Positions 54,015-62,312 of a DNA stretch of 64,000 bases are shown here, piece by piece (position 1 is the stretch's first letter; every line of letters begins with the position of its first letter). Where the stretch lies: positions 18,094 to 82,093 of the forward strand of contig DODZ01000020.1 of the NCBI GenBank assembly GCA_003524145.1. Direction: 5' to 3'. The notes under the pieces were generated by a model. It ran no database searches and was not told the DNA's origin. It worked only from the letters and a program-made list of their open reading frames with translations. The position numbers and the translations under genes are program-made. The stretch is from Candidatus Apopatosoma intestinale. GTDB taxonomy: Bacteria; Bacillota; Clostridia; Oscillospirales; CAG-272.

Positions 54015-54275
54015 TTACGCTTTGTTGAGCATCTTTGTGAATCTGCTCTTTTTTCTTGCGGCGTTGTTCTTGTGAAGAATACCGCGTGCTACCGCCTTGT
54101 CTATCTTGCGAACTGCTTCCTTGTAGGTAGCCTTTGCAAGCTCCATATCGCCTGCTGCAATAGCAGCCTCATACTTCTTCATAGCCGACTTGAGCGAAGT
54201 CTTGAACATCTGGTTCTGAAGAGTTTTGGTCTTGATAACGAGCACGCGCTTTTTAGCTGACTTAATGTTCGGCAC
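54015..54275 (-). CDS. rpsT: 30S ribosomal protein S20
   Basis: An 86-residue basic, helical primary 16S rRNA-binding protein. PNIKSAKKRVLVIKTKTLQN at the start, KYKEAVRKIDKAVARGILHKNNAARKKSR near the end (as KIDKAVARGILHKNNA) are diagnostic. The start is GTG 54275 with AGGAGG 9 bases upstream. It is a single-gene unit on the - strand, as is common, with its own promoter and terminator. The rare GTG start may limit its translation, as the UUG start does in E. coli. Confidence 0.96.
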   Translation of the reverse strand: MPNIKSAKKRVLVIKTKTLQNQMFKTSLKSAMKKYEAAIAAGDMELAKATYKEAVRKIDKAVARGILHKNNAARKKSRFTKMLNKA

Positions 54276-54360
54276 TGTGATTCACCTCCTTGATTTCGGC
54301 ATTGCGGCTGTTTTTCATGAGAGGGTGAAAAATTAGCCGTTTTTCCGCGTTTACCTGAAT

Positions 54361-54389
54361 ATAATACCATCTTTGAACGCAAATATCAA
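54361..54389 (-). promoter_or_regulatory. promoter of rpsT
   Basis: On the - strand TTGATA (54384-54389), 17-bp spacer, TATTAT (54361-54366). The 278-bp gap 54276-54553 holds this promoter, an A/T-tract region (54396-54440) and the divergent promoter of the polysaccharide genes. Confidence 0.78.
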
Positions 54390-54469
54390 TAGGTTTTAGA
54401 AAAAAATATTTATTTTTTTATATTTTTTTGAAATTTTTTCCGAGAATGGCTTTTGACGCTATTTTAATG

Positions 54470-54498
54470 TTGCATTTTTTTGCAGAATGTGATAATAT
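54470..54498 (+). promoter_or_regulatory. weak candidate promoter for the polymerase gene
   Basis: TTGCAT (54470-54475), 17-bp spacer, TAATAT (54493-54498), downstream of A/T tracts. No strong ribosome binding site is visible before ATG 54554. Confidence 0.4.
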
Positions 54499-54553
54499 AT
54501 TACAGTATGGCAATAATCTGTCTGTCATAAATTTATTTTTCGGGTAGTGTCTC

Positions 54554-55879
54554 ATGAATAAATTCTTAAAAAGTGCATATTTCAAGGCATTGCTTGTCGT
54601 TTCGGCGATTGCCGTTGTGATGCTCGGAAAAGAAGTGGCGGGCTTCGTCCTTTTCCTGAATATTATCGGCTTCGTGCTCATTGCATGTAAGGAAACGGCG
54701 GTGTCATTTCTGCCTTTCATGCTCGCCTGTACCTTTGTCGTGAAATGCTATGATTCCTTCTCGCTTTTCGCGCCGCTCTGGTGGGCATATATTTTCCCGC
54801 TCTGCGCCGTCGCTTTTCACTTTATCTATTACAGAAAAGAGCATCGCTTCGCCATAGGGCAGAGCTTTTACGGCATCATTGCCGTCGCCGTGGCGGTTAC
54901 GCTCGGCGGCATCGGAAAAATCTCGGCGGCGGAATATTTCTCTCCCATGGCGCTTTACTATGTATTCGGGCTGGGCATCGGCATGGCAGGTATATATCTG
55001 CTCCTGAAATCATCTTTTATTGAATATAACGGATATAGCTCACGGAAAAATTTCATATATGATATGTATATAATAGGGCTTTTTGCCTGTTTTATGATAC
55101 TGCATCACTACGCGATAAATTTCCGGACGACACTGCTTGAGCATAAGCCGGCAAATATTCAGTGGAGCAACAATATCTCGACTATACTCATGCTTGCAAT
55201 GCCGGTGCCGCTTTTCTTTACGAAAAAGCACTTTGCTCATATTTTTTCTTCACTGCTCATATATGCCTGCGCGGTGCTCAGCGACAGCAGGGCGGGACTC
55301 ATCCTCGGCACGGTCGAGATGATTATCTGCCTTATTCCGTTCATCGGCTTTGGCAGGAGCCGCGCACGCATGATGATACGCTTTGCTTTTGTAATATGCT
55401 CGGCTGTGGCGGGATATTTTATATTGTCAAAAATCTGGTCGCTTCTGTACAGTGAGAATTTCATCAGGGACAATGAGGCGAGAGTAAAGCTCATTTATCG
55501 CGCCATAGACGATTTCCGCGGCAGTCCGATATTCGGCATAGGTCTCGGAAACAGAGCAAATACGGATATCTATCCATCATCCGTGATGGGAACAATATGC
55601 TGGTATCACATGATGATCCCGCAGATATTCGGCAGTATGGGTGTTGTCGGCGTGCTTGGCTACGGATATCAGCTCGTGACAAGGTTTATCCTCGTGCTCA
55701 GAAAGAGGAGCGCCGAGGCGATAACACTCGGACTTTCATATTTCGGGCTTTTTCTCATGTCGCAGGTAAATCCCGGGGAGTTCTGCCCGCTGCCGTATGC
55801 GCTTGTCGCCACGCTGATATTTGTGCTTGTCGAATCGTGCGAAAACGCTCACAAAAAGCCGACCGAAGAGGAAAGTTGA
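54554..55879 (+). CDS. O-antigen ligase/polymerase-like membrane protein
   Basis: A 441-residue protein with about eleven membrane helices and the Wzy/WaaL-type signature: an extracytoplasmic loop, then LSDSRAGLILGTVEMIIC and FRGSPIFGIGLGNRAN followed by a His/Tyr-rich loop (WYHMMIPQIFGSMGVVG). Such proteins polymerise or ligate undecaprenyl-linked glycans at the outer face of the membrane. No glycosyltransferases are adjacent, but the chain-length regulator and kinase genes follow behind a separate promoter. Confidence 0.82.
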   Translation: MNKFLKSAYFKALLVVSAIAVVMLGKEVAGFVLFLNIIGFVLIACKETAVSFLPFMLACTFVVKCYDSFSLFAPLWWAYIFPLCAVAFHFIYYRKEHRFAIGQSFYGIIAVAVAVTLGGIGKISAAEYFSPMALYYVFGLGIGMAGIYLLLKSSFIEYNGYSSRKNFIYDMYIIGLFACFMILHHYAINFRTTLLEHKPANIQWSNNISTILMLAMPVPLFFTKKHFAHIFSSLLIYACAVLSDSRAGLILGTVEMIICLIPFIGFGRSRARMMIRFAFVICSAVAGYFILSKIWSLLYSENFIRDNEARVKLIYRAIDDFRGSPIFGIGLGNRANTDIYPSSVMGTICWYHMMIPQIFGSMGVVGVLGYGYQLVTRFILVLRKRSAEAITLGLSYFGLFLMSQVNPGEFCPLPYALVATLIFVLVESCENAHKKPTEEES

Positions 55880-55908
55880 CACTTTTACATATATTTTCGG
55901 CTTTTTGG

Positions 55909-55937
55909 TTGACATGACATATTATTTGTGATATAAT
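55909..55937 (+). promoter_or_regulatory. consensus promoter of the Wzz/BY-kinase/phosphatase genes
   Basis: TTGACA (55909-55914), 17-bp spacer, TATAAT (55932-55937): a full consensus match, about 38 bases of leader before the ATG at 55983. Confidence 0.85.
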
Positions 55938-55982
55938 TTATATGTTTAATAATCCTTACTTATTTTTGAACGGAGTGTAGAA

Positions 55983-56660
55983 ATGGAACTTAATTTAAAG
56001 GATATCGTATCTCTTTTGCTTTCCAAGCTGTTTGTCATCATACTCGTGGTATTATTATGCGCCGGCGTCGGCTTTGCATATACTTATTTTGCCGTCGACC
56101 CGACATATGCTGCATATACGAAGCTTGTCGTCAGAAATAAAAATGGTGTTGCAACAGGCGTTACATCGAGTGACCTTGCGGCTTCGCAGAGCCTTGTAAA
56201 TACCTGCATGGACATATTGACAACAGAAGATTTCCTTGATCATGTTTCCGCAAAGCTCGAATCTAAATACACCGGCGTTACAAATGCCTATATCAAAAAG
56301 CACATGACGCGCAAGCATATCACCGATACGGAAATATTCGTTGTCCAGATTACCACGACCGATCCGAATCTCTCCTACGATATAGCAAATGCCATTTCCG
56401 ACCTCGCGCCGGATCTCATTCCGAAAACAATAACAGTAGGTGAGCTTCGCCTGATAGACAGGGCGCGTTTGCCGGAAACATCGTCTTGGCCCATAGCGAG
56501 AAACACCGTTCTCGGCGGTCTTGCGGGTGCTGTTATCGCGATAGCAATAATCATAATAAAAGATATGCTCGATACGACGATAAGAACCAAGAAGGATCTC
56601 GAGGATAAATTTGAAGATATCCCTGTAATAGGCACGATACCCGGAATCAAACAGCGCTGA
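55983..56660 (+). CDS. polysaccharide chain-length determinant / kinase modulator (Wzz, CpsC/CapA type)
   Basis: A 225-residue protein with two membrane helices (about residues 15-38 and 173-195) flanking an extracytoplasmic domain, the Wzz_B arrangement. The start LKDIVSLLLSKLFVIILVVLLCAG and the C-terminal SSWPIARNTVLGGLAGAVIA are typical of the Gram-positive CpsC/CapA adaptor, whose cytosolic tail activates the separate BY-kinase encoded next (12 bp downstream). CGGAG precedes the ATG. Confidence 0.9.
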   Translation: MELNLKDIVSLLLSKLFVIILVVLLCAGVGFAYTYFAVDPTYAAYTKLVVRNKNGVATGVTSSDLAASQSLVNTCMDILTTEDFLDHVSAKLESKYTGVTNAYIKKHMTRKHITDTEIFVVQITTTDPNLSYDIANAISDLAPDLIPKTITVGELRLIDRARLPETSSWPIARNTVLGGLAGAVIAIAIIIIKDMLDTTIRTKKDLEDKFEDIPVIGTIPGIKQR

Positions 56661-56671
56661 CGGAGGATAAA

Positions 56672-57493
56672 ATGAGAAAATCATCATTTCTTAAGAAAAG
56701 CAATAATAAAGCAAACAACGGTACGAGCGCAAAGTTTTACCGCACGCTCATAATAAACGACAATATGCCCTTTGCCGTTGTCGAATCGTACCGCTCGCTC
56801 AAGACAAACCTGCTCTATATCCCGATAGAGGCGAAATGCAAGAAATTTGTATTTACAAGCGCCGTCCCGGGCGAGGGCAAAACGCTTGTTTCCATCAATA
56901 CGGCGATCAGCCTTTCGCAGAGCGACCTCAAGGTGCTTCTCATAGACGGCGATATCAGAAAGCCGAGAGTGAGAACGGCGCTTGACCTCAGCGAGGGTCA
57001 CGGACTCTCCGAGTATCTCTCGGGGCAGGATGCCGAGCCGAATATAAGAAAGACTTCGTTCCCGAACCTCTATGTGCTCACATCGGGCAAGAGCGTTCCT
57101 TTCACGGCGGAGCTTCTTTCCTCCGAGGCGATGAATACCTTCCTCAAAAAGGTAGAGACAATGTTTGACTATGTCATAATAGATACCCCTCCGCTCACGG
57201 TTGTGCCGGACGCTCTCTCGCTTGCCGACAGGACAGACGGCTATCTCATAGTAGCAAGAGCGGATTACAGCGATACCGAAAACACGGCTGCCGCAGTTGA
57301 AAATATCAAAGCGGTAGGCGGAAGGGTTCGCGGATTTGTGATAGATAATCTCAATTACAAGAAGAGCGGCAGATACGGCTACGGACGCTATGGCCGCTAC
57401 GGCAAATACGGATACTCGAAATACGGCTATTCCAAGTACGGATATTCAAACGGATACGGAAGCGACGGCAGTGATTCCGGAGAGACAAAATGA
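56672..57493 (+). CDS. BY-family tyrosine kinase (CpsD/CapB type)
   Basis: A 273-residue bacterial tyrosine kinase. Walker A PGEGKTLVSINTA near residue 66, Walker A' LLIDGDIRKPR near 90 and Walker B YVIIDTPPL near 167. The last 40 residues form a Tyr cluster with repeated YGYSK and RYG units: eleven Tyr in about 35 residues, the autophosphorylation tail. With the upstream adaptor and downstream phosphatase it would cycle phosphorylation to control polysaccharide length and export. CGGAGGA precedes the ATG; the stop overlaps the next start. Confidence 0.94.
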   Translation: MRKSSFLKKSNNKANNGTSAKFYRTLIINDNMPFAVVESYRSLKTNLLYIPIEAKCKKFVFTSAVPGEGKTLVSINTAISLSQSDLKVLLIDGDIRKPRVRTALDLSEGHGLSEYLSGQDAEPNIRKTSFPNLYVLTSGKSVPFTAELLSSEAMNTFLKKVETMFDYVIIDTPPLTVVPDALSLADRTDGYLIVARADYSDTENTAAAVENIKAVGGRVRGFVIDNLNYKKSGRYGYGRYGRYGKYGYSKYGYSKYGYSNGYGSDGSDSGETK

Positions 57494-58179
57494 TTACTCT
57501 CGGCGAAAAAGGAGTAATGACCGATTTTCACAGCCATATAATCCCGCGGCTTGACCACGGCAGCGGCAGTGTGGAAACGAGCCTATGGCAGATAAATGCG
57601 GCAAAAAAGGCAGGTATATCACGCATCGTGGCGACATCGCATTTCTATGCAAACGCCATAGATGTACCGGGATTCTATGCGCTGAGAGAAAAGTGCTTCG
57701 GCGAGCTCCGGCGCGCACTTCCTCCTGATGCTCCCGAGATAATACTCGGGGCAGAGGTGCTTGTTTTTGAAAATCTTGACCGTATGCCTTATGTGGAAAA
57801 GCTCTGTATCGCGGGGACAAATGTTTTCCTCGCAGAGCTTCCCATGAATTCCGTGGACGATTCTATAGCGGATACCATTCACCATCTCATCCGCCGCGGT
57901 CTTGATGTTGTGCTTGCCCATGCCGACAGGTATGATACGGATATAATAGATGCCTGTGTCGATGTCGGGGCGAAGATTCAGCTCAATGCCGACGGGCTTC
58001 TCGAACATCGGAACAGAAAAAGATGTCTGCGCTGGATAGAAGAGGGCAGTGTATACGCGCTCGGAAGCGACATACACGGAAAAGGGAAAAACTATGAATA
58101 TTTCAGGAAAGCAATCAGGATACTCGGCGGTCGCAGTGCCGAAATTTTCGCAAAGACAAATGCTTTACTGAAAAAATAA
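57490..58179 (+). CDS. PHP-family tyrosine phosphatase (CpsB/CapC type)
   Basis: A 229-residue metal-dependent phosphatase. FHSHIIPRLDHGSGS at residues about 12-26, ATSHFYA, GAEVLVFE, LAHADRYD and GSDIHGKGKNY supply the His/Asp metal ligands of the PHP fold. It removes phosphate from the BY-kinase tail. The ATG overlaps the kinase stop by four bases (ATGA) and has CGGAGAG upstream. An in-frame ATG at 57517 is too close to its ribosome binding site. Confidence 0.93.
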   Translation: MITLGEKGVMTDFHSHIIPRLDHGSGSVETSLWQINAAKKAGISRIVATSHFYANAIDVPGFYALREKCFGELRRALPPDAPEIILGAEVLVFENLDRMPYVEKLCIAGTNVFLAELPMNSVDDSIADTIHHLIRRGLDVVLAHADRYDTDIIDACVDVGAKIQLNADGLLEHRNRKRCLRWIEEGSVYALGSDIHGKGKNYEYFRKAIRILGGRSAEIFAKTNALLKK

Positions 58180-58186
58180 AAATAAT

Positions 58187-58213
58187 GCTGTCTCCATATC
58201 AATGGGGACGGCG
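58187..58213 (+). terminator. weak terminator after the phosphatase gene
   Basis: GCTGTCTCC pairs with GGGGACGGC (two G-U pairs) over 8 bases and is followed by GTTGCTTTG. The T-run is poor. Confidence 0.45.
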
Positions 58214-58240
58214 TTGCTTTGTTTATAAGGGTATTTTGAT

Positions 58241-59002
58241 ATGAAAAAAATAAACTTTATGGTTTCATCATCGGCAAAAAGCGAGCATTTTGCGCTTTGG
58301 CAGGCTTGCTTTGGTGACACGCACGAGGAAATAAAGCTTTTTCTCCGAGCCGCTGACAGTTCCTTGCTTGCCGAATGCAGAGATGGCGATGAGCTTGCGG
58401 GAATGGCACTGCTTGTGCCCGCAACCGTGCGCGGCAAGCCCGCGTACTACGGCTATGCCGTATGCACGGCGGAGAAGCACCGCAAAAAGGGCGTCTGCCG
58501 CGCACTGCACGAGGAGATTTTCCGCCTTTGCGACGCGGAGAAAAAGGGATATTTTCTGCATCCCGCAGATACGGGGCTTTTTGCGATGTATGCCGGCTTC
58601 GGCATGAGACTGTGCGGCGGTTGCCGCTATGCCGAATATGCTTACAGCGGCGTCGGTTTGCTCACAGATGCGCCGAAGCCGCGCCACGCGACGGCGGACG
58701 ACTTCGCTCGGGACGAGAGCGACGTCAGATGGGGCAGGGGACTGCTCGAATACGCCGCCGAACCCGATGAAAACGGAATTTGCCTTTGCTTTCCCGATGG
58801 GGCGCTTGCCTATGGAGAGAAGCGGGGCGACGCGCTGACACTTTCTTTTTCGCAGGGGCTTTGCAGGGAGCATCTCTCGGCGCTTTGCCGCGATACAGCC
58901 TGCGGCACGGTAAAAATGAGACTTAACGGCGATGATACGCCGTATCTCATGGGCTACAATCTGCCTTTTGAAAATCTGCATATAGATTTTACTTTTGAAT
59001 AA
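58241..59002 (+). CDS. GNAT-family N-acetyltransferase
   Basis: A 253-residue protein whose first half is a GNAT domain: GYAVCTAEKHRKKGVCRALHEEI near residues 70-92 contains the acetyl-CoA pyrophosphate loop (RKKGVC in place of the usual R/Q-x-x-G-x-G/A), and LHPADTGLFAMYAGFGMRL follows. The C-terminal 100 residues are acidic and unrecognised, possibly a second divergent domain. The substrate is unknown. It shares the short gap and probably transcription with the GH94-like gene 12 bp downstream. Confidence 0.8.
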   Translation: MKKINFMVSSSAKSEHFALWQACFGDTHEEIKLFLRAADSSLLAECRDGDELAGMALLVPATVRGKPAYYGYAVCTAEKHRKKGVCRALHEEIFRLCDAEKKGYFLHPADTGLFAMYAGFGMRLCGGCRYAEYAYSGVGLLTDAPKPRHATADDFARDESDVRWGRGLLEYAAEPDENGICLCFPDGALAYGEKRGDALTLSFSQGLCREHLSALCRDTACGTVKMRLNGDDTPYLMGYNLPFENLHIDFTFE

Positions 59003-59013
59003 GGAGAAAAATT

Positions 59014-61926
59014 ATGGTTTTTGCAAGAGAAAATGCAAGAGAATTTAAAAATGCGCCCATGGCGAAATTGCAGGCGGTTTTCGGCGACAGACTTTTCGGC
59101 GATGCCTGCGCGACACCGACGGATACAGAAGCGCTTCATGTGGTCGGCGCCTGCGGAATGGAGTTCTATGCACCCGTTTCGGACTATATACTCAATACGC
59201 CAGAGCTTTTCTGCTATATTGCGTCTTTCGGCGCGGCAAATCATCTTTTTGCCTTTGACGGCGGCAACGTGCGCCATTACACCGACGATGGGGAAAAGCT
59301 TCTGCCCGAAGATACGGCGCAAGCCCTGATTTCAGTTTACGAAACGGTGATGAAAAGCGGCGGTACAATCGGCAGTGAGGGCGAGCACATAATCGACCTC
59401 AAGGGCAACAAGATAGGCACGCATTATGATGTAAACCTGCTCATCGGCAACAGAATAGGCTTTGAATATCCGATGCTGACCACGCCGAAAGGTGCGCTCG
59501 ATTCGCTCGGCAGAGGCTCATTCCGCGCAGGCGCGGCAAGGCAGGTCACGGCTACGAGATATTCGCTCACGCCCGAGTATAACGGCGAGCCTGTAAACCG
59601 CCAGTTTTATATAGTGGAAAACGGCGCGCAGATTTTCTATTCGGCTGATGTCAAGGCAAATATAAAAAGTGCTGTTTGCCGACATTTTCGCAACTATACG
59701 GAAATAACATACGAGACGGAATGCGGGCTGAAAATAAAGCGCACACTTTTCATTCTCCCGCATGCGGACGGTATGCCCGACGCTACCGAGGCGCAGAGAG
59801 TAGAGATAGAGAACACGACGGGAAAGAAGCGCAGTCTGCGCATTGTTTTCACGGGAATGTTCGGTCTTACTGCGCCCGAGTCGGCGATGAATGATATAAT
59901 CTATGCGAGTGTAATATGGGAAAGCGGCGTAATAAAGGCAGACGGAAAGACAATTGCCGTTTCTCCGAGTTCTCATCAGAAGCGTCTGCGTGCCAACAAG
60001 CGATTTGCACTCCTGCTGACCGATGAGGGCGAAACGCTCGATGGCTACACGGCTAACTACATCGATTTCATCGGCAACGGCTCTATAGAAAAGCCACAGC
60101 GGGTTGCGTGCCTGCCGACTGTCCCCGTGACGAAGATGGTCTCCTTCTATGCTATGGAAAAGGCTTTTTCCGTAGATGCGGGTGCTTCAAGAACGGTTGA
60201 TTCATATACAGGCTATGTATTTTCACCCGATGCGACAGACGGAGTGCTTTTTGACGCGGTAGGCACACTCGTGAAAAAGTACAAAACCCCCGCGGCACTT
60301 GGCAAAACTCTCGAATCGGTAAAGGATTTCGGCAGAAAATATGCGGGCTTTCTGAAGCTGGAAACAGGCGACAGAGACCTTGACACATATGTAAACAACA
60401 ATCTGCCTTTTCAGGTTTATTATCAGTCATATGTTTCGCGCTCGTTTGCATGGACGCAGAAGGCTTATCGCGAGATAGGCTTCCGCGAAATACAGGATAT
60501 GTATGCTTCGCTTTACTATATCATAGGCATGGGCGAAAAAAGACTTGCCCGCGAAATGCTCGGCGAATGGATAAAGAACGTCTATGAAATGGGCTATGCA
60601 AACCATAATTTCTATGAGACGGGCAAGGAGCCGGGCATGTGCTCCGATGACGGACTGTGGCTCGCGCAGGCGGTTTACCGCTATGTTTCGCTCACGGGCG
60701 ATAAGGATTTTCTTTTCTGCGAATTTCCCATTGCCGGCAGTGACAAGAAGCGCACTTTACTTGATACGCTCCTTGCCACGGTCAGATACAGCGGAAAGAT
60801 TTCCGTCGGCGCGCATGGCATTCCGCTCCTCGACAAATCAGACTGGAACGACTGCCTGAAGCTCGATAACGACTGGATAGACGGTATCGAAAAAGAGAAG
60901 AGATATGCGGCGCAGCTCGCGCAGGGCGGCAAATACGGCGACAGATTCATGAGCGAGCATTCCGAGAGCGTAATGAACGCATTCCTTCTGAAAATTGCCT
61001 ATGACGAGATAGCAGAAATGGCACGCGATGCGGGCATGGAAGAGACGGCGGCAGCGCTTGAAAATGACTGCGCCGCGCTCTGCGAAAATATAAGAAAGCA
61101 TTGCTGGAAGGGCGATTTCTATGCGCGCGCACTCCTCGGCGGCAAGCGTGACGGCGGCTATACTTACCTCGGCGCAGGCGGCGACGGACTTTCTGCAGAT
61201 CCCGCGATAAACGGCTCTTATTTCCTCAATTCGTTCAGCTGGTCGATACTTGCGGGCGTGGCAAGCGAGGATGAGATATCGGTGATGCTTGAGAGGGTGA
61301 ATAAGCATCTCGTCTGCCCGGCAGGCGTGAAGCTTTGCTCTCCCTGCGACCTCGGCAAGCTCGCAACGGGCAATGCCTCAGAGGCATATTTCCCGGGCGA
61401 CAGAGAAAACGGCGGCACCTTCAAGCATGCGGCTATGATGGCGGCTTCCGCGGCGCTCAAAGCTTCAAAAACGGTGAAAAGCACAGAGCTGGCAAAAGCT
61501 CTCGCGGAATTTGCATATTTCGCGCTCGACAGCGTTTTCCCCTACAAAACTCTGCTTCATCCCTATAAAACGAAAGGAAATCCGCGCTTCTGCACGCAGT
61601 ATAACAACAGCATAACAGGCGAAAACATCGGTCCCATGCTCTCGGGAACAGCAAGCTGGCTGAATCTTTCCATGATGGAGCTGCTCGGCTTCGGACTCAG
61701 CGGAGAATATCTCGTATTCTCGCCCGTGCTTCCTTTTGAAAGCGAAAAGTCGGACTATACCGTAAATAACGGAGAAACATCATTCCATGTTCATATAGAG
61801 AAGCCGCGCGGCTTTGCAAGAACCGCCGACGGTGCAAAAATGACATTTGACGGCGTGCCTTTCGATGGAAAAATCAAACGCCCCGACGACGGCAAGACGC
61901 ATGAAGTTAATATTATACTGAAATAA
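59014..61926 (+). CDS. GH94-like glycoside phosphorylase
   Basis: A 970-residue protein with the layout of inverting disaccharide phosphorylases: a long beta-sandwich N-terminal half, then an (alpha/alpha)6 barrel containing DKSDWNDCLKLDNDW (Asp610-Trp-Asn-Asp613, the general-acid region in GH94) and PMLSGTASWLNLSMMELLGFG (phosphate-binding region near residue 885), and a C-terminal beta domain. GH94 enzymes split beta-glucosides such as cellobiose, laminaribiose or chitobiose with phosphate. The donor and acceptor cannot be read. No signal peptide, so cytosolic. AAGGAG precedes the ATG. Confidence 0.85.
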   Translation: MVFARENAREFKNAPMAKLQAVFGDRLFGDACATPTDTEALHVVGACGMEFYAPVSDYILNTPELFCYIASFGAANHLFAFDGGNVRHYTDDGEKLLPEDTAQALISVYETVMKSGGTIGSEGEHIIDLKGNKIGTHYDVNLLIGNRIGFEYPMLTTPKGALDSLGRGSFRAGAARQVTATRYSLTPEYNGEPVNRQFYIVENGAQIFYSADVKANIKSAVCRHFRNYTEITYETECGLKIKRTLFILPHADGMPDATEAQRVEIENTTGKKRSLRIVFTGMFGLTAPESAMNDIIYASVIWESGVIKADGKTIAVSPSSHQKRLRANKRFALLLTDEGETLDGYTANYIDFIGNGSIEKPQRVACLPTVPVTKMVSFYAMEKAFSVDAGASRTVDSYTGYVFSPDATDGVLFDAVGTLVKKYKTPAALGKTLESVKDFGRKYAGFLKLETGDRDLDTYVNNNLPFQVYYQSYVSRSFAWTQKAYREIGFREIQDMYASLYYIIGMGEKRLAREMLGEWIKNVYEMGYANHNFYETGKEPGMCSDDGLWLAQAVYRYVSLTGDKDFLFCEFPIAGSDKKRTLLDTLLATVRYSGKISVGAHGIPLLDKSDWNDCLKLDNDWIDGIEKEKRYAAQLAQGGKYGDRFMSEHSESVMNAFLLKIAYDEIAEMARDAGMEETAAALENDCAALCENIRKHCWKGDFYARALLGGKRDGGYTYLGAGGDGLSADPAINGSYFLNSFSWSILAGVASEDEISVMLERVNKHLVCPAGVKLCSPCDLGKLATGNASEAYFPGDRENGGTFKHAAMMAASAALKASKTVKSTELAKALAEFAYFALDSVFPYKTLLHPYKTKGNPRFCTQYNNSITGENIGPMLSGTASWLNLSMMELLGFGLSGEYLVFSPVLPFESEKSDYTVNNGETSFHVHIEKPRGFARTADGAKMTFDGVPFDGKIKRPDDGKTHEVNIILK

Positions 61927-61927
61927 A

Positions 61928-61960
61928 ACAAACCCCCGATGCGCCGCATCGGGGGTTTGT
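61928..61960. terminator. bidirectional terminator between convergent genes
   Basis: A perfect 15-bp stem ACAAACCCCCGATGC / GCATCGGGGGTTTGT with a 3-base loop. It follows the + strand GH94 stop by 1 bp and precedes, on the - strand, the T-rich TTTTATTT that ends the tfoX-like operon. Confidence 0.88.
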
Positions 61961-61982
61961 GTATAAATCTGCATAGGCGTAT

Positions 61983-62303
61983 TTATTTCTTTTTCTTTGG
62001 CTTCGGTTCGGGGAGCTCGTCGTATATCGCGCGGAAAAGCGCGGTCATGAAATCTCTGTCGTCGATGTTTTCCGCGAGAAGCATCTCTTTTGCGCCCTCG
62101 TATGGTGCTTCGAGCGGTGCGCCATGCATCATGGCAAAGGCGCTTTTCACGGGTTTTATCAGCATTCGGTTGTCACAGAGATAAGCCGCGATTTTGCCGC
62201 CGTAATATATGATATATTCGCCCATCATCTGCCTGTATGTTATCCCGTCGAGGTCGGAGAGCTGATCGAGAACAAAATTCAGAAATTCCTTGCTTGTAGC
62301 CAT
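61983..62303 (-). CDS. TfoX/Sxy N-terminal domain protein
   Basis: A 106-residue protein with the TfoX_N pattern: LDQLSDLDGITYRQMMGEYIIYYGGKIAAYLCDN and VKSAFAMMHGAPLEAPYEGAKEMLL. It ends in a basic PKPKKKK tail. In gamma-proteobacteria Sxy/TfoX promotes competence, but the stand-alone domain is widespread and mostly of unknown function. AAGGAG overlaps the end of the upstream glycosyltransferase gene, so the two are translated from one message. Confidence 0.85.
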   Translation of the reverse strand: MATSKEFLNFVLDQLSDLDGITYRQMMGEYIIYYGGKIAAYLCDNRMLIKPVKSAFAMMHGAPLEAPYEGAKEMLLAENIDDRDFMTALFRAIYDELPEPKPKKKK

Positions 62304-62312
62304 TTTTACTCC

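Noticed and set aside
55853..55906. AAAAAGCCG ... CGGCTTTTT as a terminator after the polymerase gene
   Set aside because: The arms are about 36 bases apart and the left arm is inside the coding sequence; a stable fold is not evident.
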